Shown here one piece after another: positions 61,078-64,000 of a stretch of 64,000 nucleotides of DNA. This DNA is from Thermasporomyces composti (GTDB lineage: Bacteria; Actinomycetota; Actinomycetes; Propionibacteriales; Actinopolymorphaceae). Below the pieces are notes generated by a model, which saw nothing but the letters and a program-made list of their open reading frames with translations, did no database searches and was not told the DNA's origin. The stretch is from NCBI RefSeq assembly GCF_003386795.1, contig NZ_QTUC01000001.1:3410001-3474000 (forward strand). Reading direction: 5' to 3'. Positions within the stretch are counted from its first letter, which is position 1. The number at the start of each line of letters is the position of its first letter. Made by a program: the position numbers and the translations under genes.

Positions 61078-62994
61078 CTAGAGCATGCGCCTCGCCAGGT
61101 TCTCGCGTGTTGACGGTCCGAACTCCTGGCTGGCGATCCACGGCGCCTTCGGGTAGAGGTGGAGCACCCCCTCCTCCAGCCACTCGTGCTTGCCCTCGAG
61201 GACCCGGCGAGCCAGCCCGTCATCGGCGTTGTCGGAGTTGTGCCACAGCCGGTCGAACAGCTCCCTGACCCGCACCCGAGCCTGCTCGCAGAACACGTCG
61301 GCCAGGTCGTAGGCCTGCGCCCCACGCTCTGGGTCCTCCTGTCGCAGCGTCTCCGCCCGCACGCAGGCGGCCGTCATGGCGTACAGCTCGGCGCCGATGT
61401 CGACGACCCTGGCCAGGAAGCCCTGCCGGAACTCCAGCTTCGCCTGCCAGCGCGCCATCCCGAGGAAGGTGTGGCGGGCGAGCTTGCGCGAGGATCGCTC
61501 GACGAAGCGGAGGTGCTTGGCCAAGGGACCGAACTCCTTGTAGGAGGTGGGGACCTGTCCCTTGCCGGTCAGCAGGCGCGGCAGCCACCGGGCGTAGAAG
61601 CCGCTGGCGCCGACGGCGGACCGCAGCTTGGCCTTCGTGCTCGCGCGGGTGTTGGCCAGGTCGCCGGCCGCCTGCAGGTGCGCGTCCACCGCCTCCCGGG
61701 CGATGAACAGGTGCATGATCTCGGTCGAGCCCTCGAAGATGCGGTTGATGCGCATGTCGCGCAGCATCTGCTCGGCCGGGATCGCCCGCTCGCCGCGCGC
61801 CGCGAGCGAGTCCGCCGACTCGTAGCCTCGACCGCCGCGGATCTGGACCAGGTCGTCGACCATCGTCCAGGCCTTCTCGCTGGCGTAGAGCTTGGCGATC
61901 GCGGCCTCGAGACGGATGTCGAGCGCGCCCTCGTCGGCGATGTTCGCCGACAGCTCGAGGATGCTCTCCAGGGCGTAGGACGTGGCGGCCATGAAGGCGA
62001 TCTTGTGCGCGATCGCGGCGTGCTGGCCGATCGGGCGACCCCACTGCTCGCGCTCCCGCGACCATTCGCGAGCTACCTTCAGGCACCACTTGCCGGCGCC
62101 GGCGCACAGCGCCGGAATGGACAGTCGTCCGGTGTTGAGGGTCGTGAGGGCGATCTTGAGACCCTGCCCCTCCTCGCCGAGCCGGTTGGCCGCGGGCACG
62201 ACCACCTGGTGGAACCGGGTGACGCCGTTCTCGATACCGCGAAGCCCCATGAAGGAGTTGCGGTTCTCCACCGTGATGCCCGGGCTGTCGGCCTCGACGA
62301 CGAAGGCCGTCACACCGCCCTTGTGTCCCTCGCTCTTCGGCACCCGGGCCATGACCACGAGGAGCTCGGCGACGACGCCGTTGGTGGTCCACAGCTTGAC
62401 GCCGTCGAGGATGTACGCCGAGCCGTCCTCGGTCGGTACCGCCCGCATCGACAGCCGGGCCGGGTCGGAGCCGACGTCGGGCTCGGTGAGCAGGAAGGCG
62501 CTGATGGCGCCCCGGGCGCAGCGGGGGAGGAACGCCTCCTTCTGCGCTGGGGTGCCGAACAGCTTGACCGGCTCGGGGACGCCGATGGACTGGTGCGCCG
62601 ACAGCAGGGCCCCGAGGCTGGGGTGGACGGATCCCACGATCATGAGGGCCCGGCCGTAGTCGATCATCGACAGACCGAGACCGCCGTACTCCTCGGGGAT
62701 CTTCATGCCGAAGGCACCGAGCGTGGCGAGCCCTTTGACGTACTCGTCGGGGATTCGCGCCTCGCGCTCGATGACCTGGCCGTCCAGGGTCTCGCAGTAC
62801 GCACGGAGCCGCGCCAAGAACTCCTGACCTTTCGCGGCCTTGTCAGCCGGGGGCCTCGGGGCCGGATAGATCAGGTCGAGACGGAGATCACCGAGGTAGA
62901 GATCCTTGGCGAAGCTGGGCTTGGTCCAGGTGGCCTCTCGGGCCGCCTCCGCGACCGCGCGGGCTTCGACCTCGCTGACGCGCTGCTGGCTCAT
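61078..62994 (-). CDS. FadE-like acyl-CoA dehydrogenase
   Basis: This 638-residue flavoenzyme introduces the trans-2 double bond into acyl-CoA in beta-oxidation. FLLTEPDVGSDPARLSMRAV and LWTTNGVVAELLVVMAR are the FAD site; ENGVTRFHQVVVPAANRLGE and GRLSIPALCAGAGKWCLKVA follow. The catalytic Glu is in INRIFEGSTEIMH. The extra C-terminal 170 residues place it with the long, VLCAD/FadE-type enzymes. The 12-base palindrome TACTCGCGAGTA at 63029-63040 lies 35 bases upstream and is a likely repressor site. A strong hairpin follows the gene. Confidence 0.93.
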   Translation of the reverse strand: MSQQRVSEVEARAVAEAAREATWTKPSFAKDLYLGDLRLDLIYPAPRPPADKAAKGQEFLARLRAYCETLDGQVIEREARIPDEYVKGLATLGAFGMKIPEEYGGLGLSMIDYGRALMIVGSVHPSLGALLSAHQSIGVPEPVKLFGTPAQKEAFLPRCARGAISAFLLTEPDVGSDPARLSMRAVPTEDGSAYILDGVKLWTTNGVVAELLVVMARVPKSEGHKGGVTAFVVEADSPGITVENRNSFMGLRGIENGVTRFHQVVVPAANRLGEEGQGLKIALTTLNTGRLSIPALCAGAGKWCLKVAREWSREREQWGRPIGQHAAIAHKIAFMAATSYALESILELSANIADEGALDIRLEAAIAKLYASEKAWTMVDDLVQIRGGRGYESADSLAARGERAIPAEQMLRDMRINRIFEGSTEIMHLFIAREAVDAHLQAAGDLANTRASTKAKLRSAVGASGFYARWLPRLLTGKGQVPTSYKEFGPLAKHLRFVERSSRKLARHTFLGMARWQAKLEFRQGFLARVVDIGAELYAMTAACVRAETLRQEDPERGAQAYDLADVFCEQARVRVRELFDRLWHNSDNADDGLARRVLEGKHEWLEEGVLHLYPKAPWIASQEFGPSTRENLARRML

Positions 62995-63028
62995 GGCTCA
63001 CCCTTTCGCCGTAGTTACTCACCAGTGT

Positions 63029-63040
63029 TACTCGCGAGTA
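63029..63040. promoter_or_regulatory. Palindromic operator candidate before the acyl-CoA dehydrogenase
   Basis: TACTCGCGAGTA is a perfect 12-base palindrome. GTTACTC also occurs directly repeated at 63014-63020 and 63027-63033. The site is 35-46 bases upstream of the ATG. TetR-type regulators of fatty-acid use often bind sites of this kind. Confidence 0.5.
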
Positions 63041-63231
63041 GTTCTCGGCACAGGGCTTTCGTCCAGCAATCCGAGCTCCCTCGTCCGCGCGTCCGCGACT
63101 TCGGCCGGACGAACCACCGCAGACGCCGCGTCCGGGGGCATGGACAGGCCGCGATCGCCTGGAGGAGTGTGTGAGACGCGAGACGGGTAAATCGGACATG
63201 TCAGGCATCGGGTCGGGGGTAGGTGAGCGGG

Positions 63232-64000
63232 ATGGCAGCCGAGAACCACGGACATCGCCCACCTGAGCACGCCATGGCACGAACGAACGCGCCGCCGTGT
63301 GGTGTCCCAGAACCCGTGGCGACGATGCTCTCGCATCTCGACCTCGAGCCGGGCATGCGGGTGCTGGAGGTGGTCGGGCCGGGCGGACGCCCGATCGGGG
63401 CGATCCTCTGCGAGGCGTGCGGTGCCAGGTCGGTCGACACCGTACGCGTGGACGAGAACCTCGACCGTCGTTCGGCCAGGTACGACCGGGTGCTGGTGAC
63501 CTCGCCGGTCGTCGCCGTGTCCTACGACTGGCTTCGCGTCCTCCGGCGCGGTGGGGTCGTCCTGGTGCCCTGGTGGAACCATTTCGCGGGCGCGGCGCTC
63601 GTCCGGCTCACTGTGGACGACGAGCGCGGAGCCGGTGCGTTCCTGGGTCTGCTGGACGGGCTCGGCCAGCCCTGGCCGCCCACGCCCTCGGTGGAGGATG
63701 TGCACGGCGGTGTCCTGGACGCGGGGGAGCCCACCGCGTGCGACCTCGACGTCGCTCTCTGGGAGGACACGAACGCGTTGTTCGCTCTCGGGCTTCGGTT
63801 GCCCGATGTGCGCGTCACCTGGGCCGACGAAGGACACCGACGCCGCGGCTGGCTCTTCGATGACTCCGCGTGGGCGGCGGTCACGTGGGACGAGGGCGAC
63901 GCGGTGTGGGAGCAGTACGGTCTGCGCAAGCTCTGGCCCGTCGTCGAGAAGGCGTACCGCTGGTGGGAGGCTAACGACCGACCCGAACCGCATCGGTTCG
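63232..64000 (+). CDS. Methyltransferase-like protein (PIMT-related), 3' end outside the window
   Basis: An open frame from 63232 runs off the end of the window without a stop; 256 codons are visible. MLSHLDLEPGMRVLEVVGPG is the SAM-binding motif I of protein isoaspartate-type methyltransferases, but GTGTGY is changed to VVGPGG, so cofactor binding is in doubt. YDRVLVTSPVVAVSYDWLRV and LRRGGVVLVPWWNHFAGAAL fit motifs II and III, and the C-terminal part has WLFDDSAWAAV. The start could be the ATG at 63232, the GTG at 63223 or the ATG at 63274. Similar proteins in other actinobacteria lie with small peptide-modifying systems, but no partner is visible here. Confidence 0.65.
   Translation, partial: MAAENHGHRPPEHAMARTNAPPCGVPEPVATMLSHLDLEPGMRVLEVVGPGGRPIGAILCEACGARSVDTVRVDENLDRRSARYDRVLVTSPVVAVSYDWLRVLRRGGVVLVPWWNHFAGAALVRLTVDDERGAGAFLGLLDGLGQPWPPTPSVEDVHGGVLDAGEPTACDLDVALWEDTNALFALGLRLPDVRVTWADEGHRRRGWLFDDSAWAAVTWDEGDAVWEQYGLRKLWPVVEKAYRWWEANDRPEPHRF

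Noticed and set aside
1-64000. CRISPR arrays, tRNA/rRNA genes, insertion sequences, phage genes
   Set aside because: No regular spaced repeats, tRNA cloverleaf signatures, transposases or phage proteins were found on reading both strands.

Overview
This window is high-GC DNA from an actinobacterium. It carries a WS/DGAT acyltransferase, the giant NAD-dependent glutamate dehydrogenase, a DUF6912 protein, a BldC-like excisionase-fold regulator, an Rv3235-family protein beside secA, a Ku protein with a lysine-rich tail, and many GTG/TTG starts with GGAGG ribosome binding sites. The saccharolytic content (PL8, GH3, GH5, GH31, GH171) and Tat-type signals suggest a soil or compost Propionibacteriales-like organism such as Actinopolymorpha or Thermasporomyces. 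That placement is inference only. No rRNA, tRNA, insertion sequence, phage gene or CRISPR array was recognised.

Layout. 1-7.9 kb: the 3' part of secA, an Rv3235-like gene, a membrane LysM protein, a small conserved protein, a BldC-like regulator, and the first part of a Tad pilus locus (SAF/CpaB-like and CpaE/TadZ-like). 8-13.9 kb: a Tat-exported PL8 lyase, a WS/DGAT acyltransferase, a patatin and a DUF6912 protein. 13.9-21.7 kb: one leftward seven-gene operon of GtrA, membrane GT2, GT39, a four-repeat membrane-anchored protein, an unknown protein, a hybrid histidine kinase and its LuxR-type regulator. 22.2-24.5 kb: a divergent second two-component system. 24.6-26.2 kb: a membrane-anchored GH5 enzyme coupled to an atypical stand-alone receiver. 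26.6-33.6 kb: a peptidoglycan-recycling cluster (NagZ, NamZ, serine hydrolase, MurR, MurQ). 33.8-42.4 kb: Ku, PruA, a zinc ribbon, a DUF2505 protein and NAD-glutamate dehydrogenase. 42.6-47.3 kb: the rest of the Tad locus (CpaF, TadB, TadC, pilin, TadE-like and TadG-like proteins). 47.4-52.4 kb: prfB, ftsE, ftsX, an M23 hydrolase and smpB. 52.6-64 kb: a GH31 enzyme with expanded internal repeats, a TetR-MFS-SDR unit with a duplicated operator, serA, a LacI regulator, a fadE-like acyl-CoA dehydrogenase and the start of a methyltransferase-like gene that runs off the window.

How the genes work together. SecA, FtsEX, the M23 hydrolase, PrfB and SmpB are housekeeping. NagZ and NamZ would strip GlcNAc and MurNAc outside the cell and MurR/MurQ would process MurNAc-6-phosphate inside, but no transporter or kinase lies with them. 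PruA and NAD-glutamate dehydrogenase can carry proline-derived carbon to 2-oxoglutarate. The least explained block is 13.9-26.2 kb, where glycan-synthesis membrane proteins, a repeat-bearing surface protein, two kinase/regulator pairs, a lone receiver and an endoglucanase-like enzyme lie together. It is the best candidate here for an undescribed, signal-controlled cell-surface glycan system.
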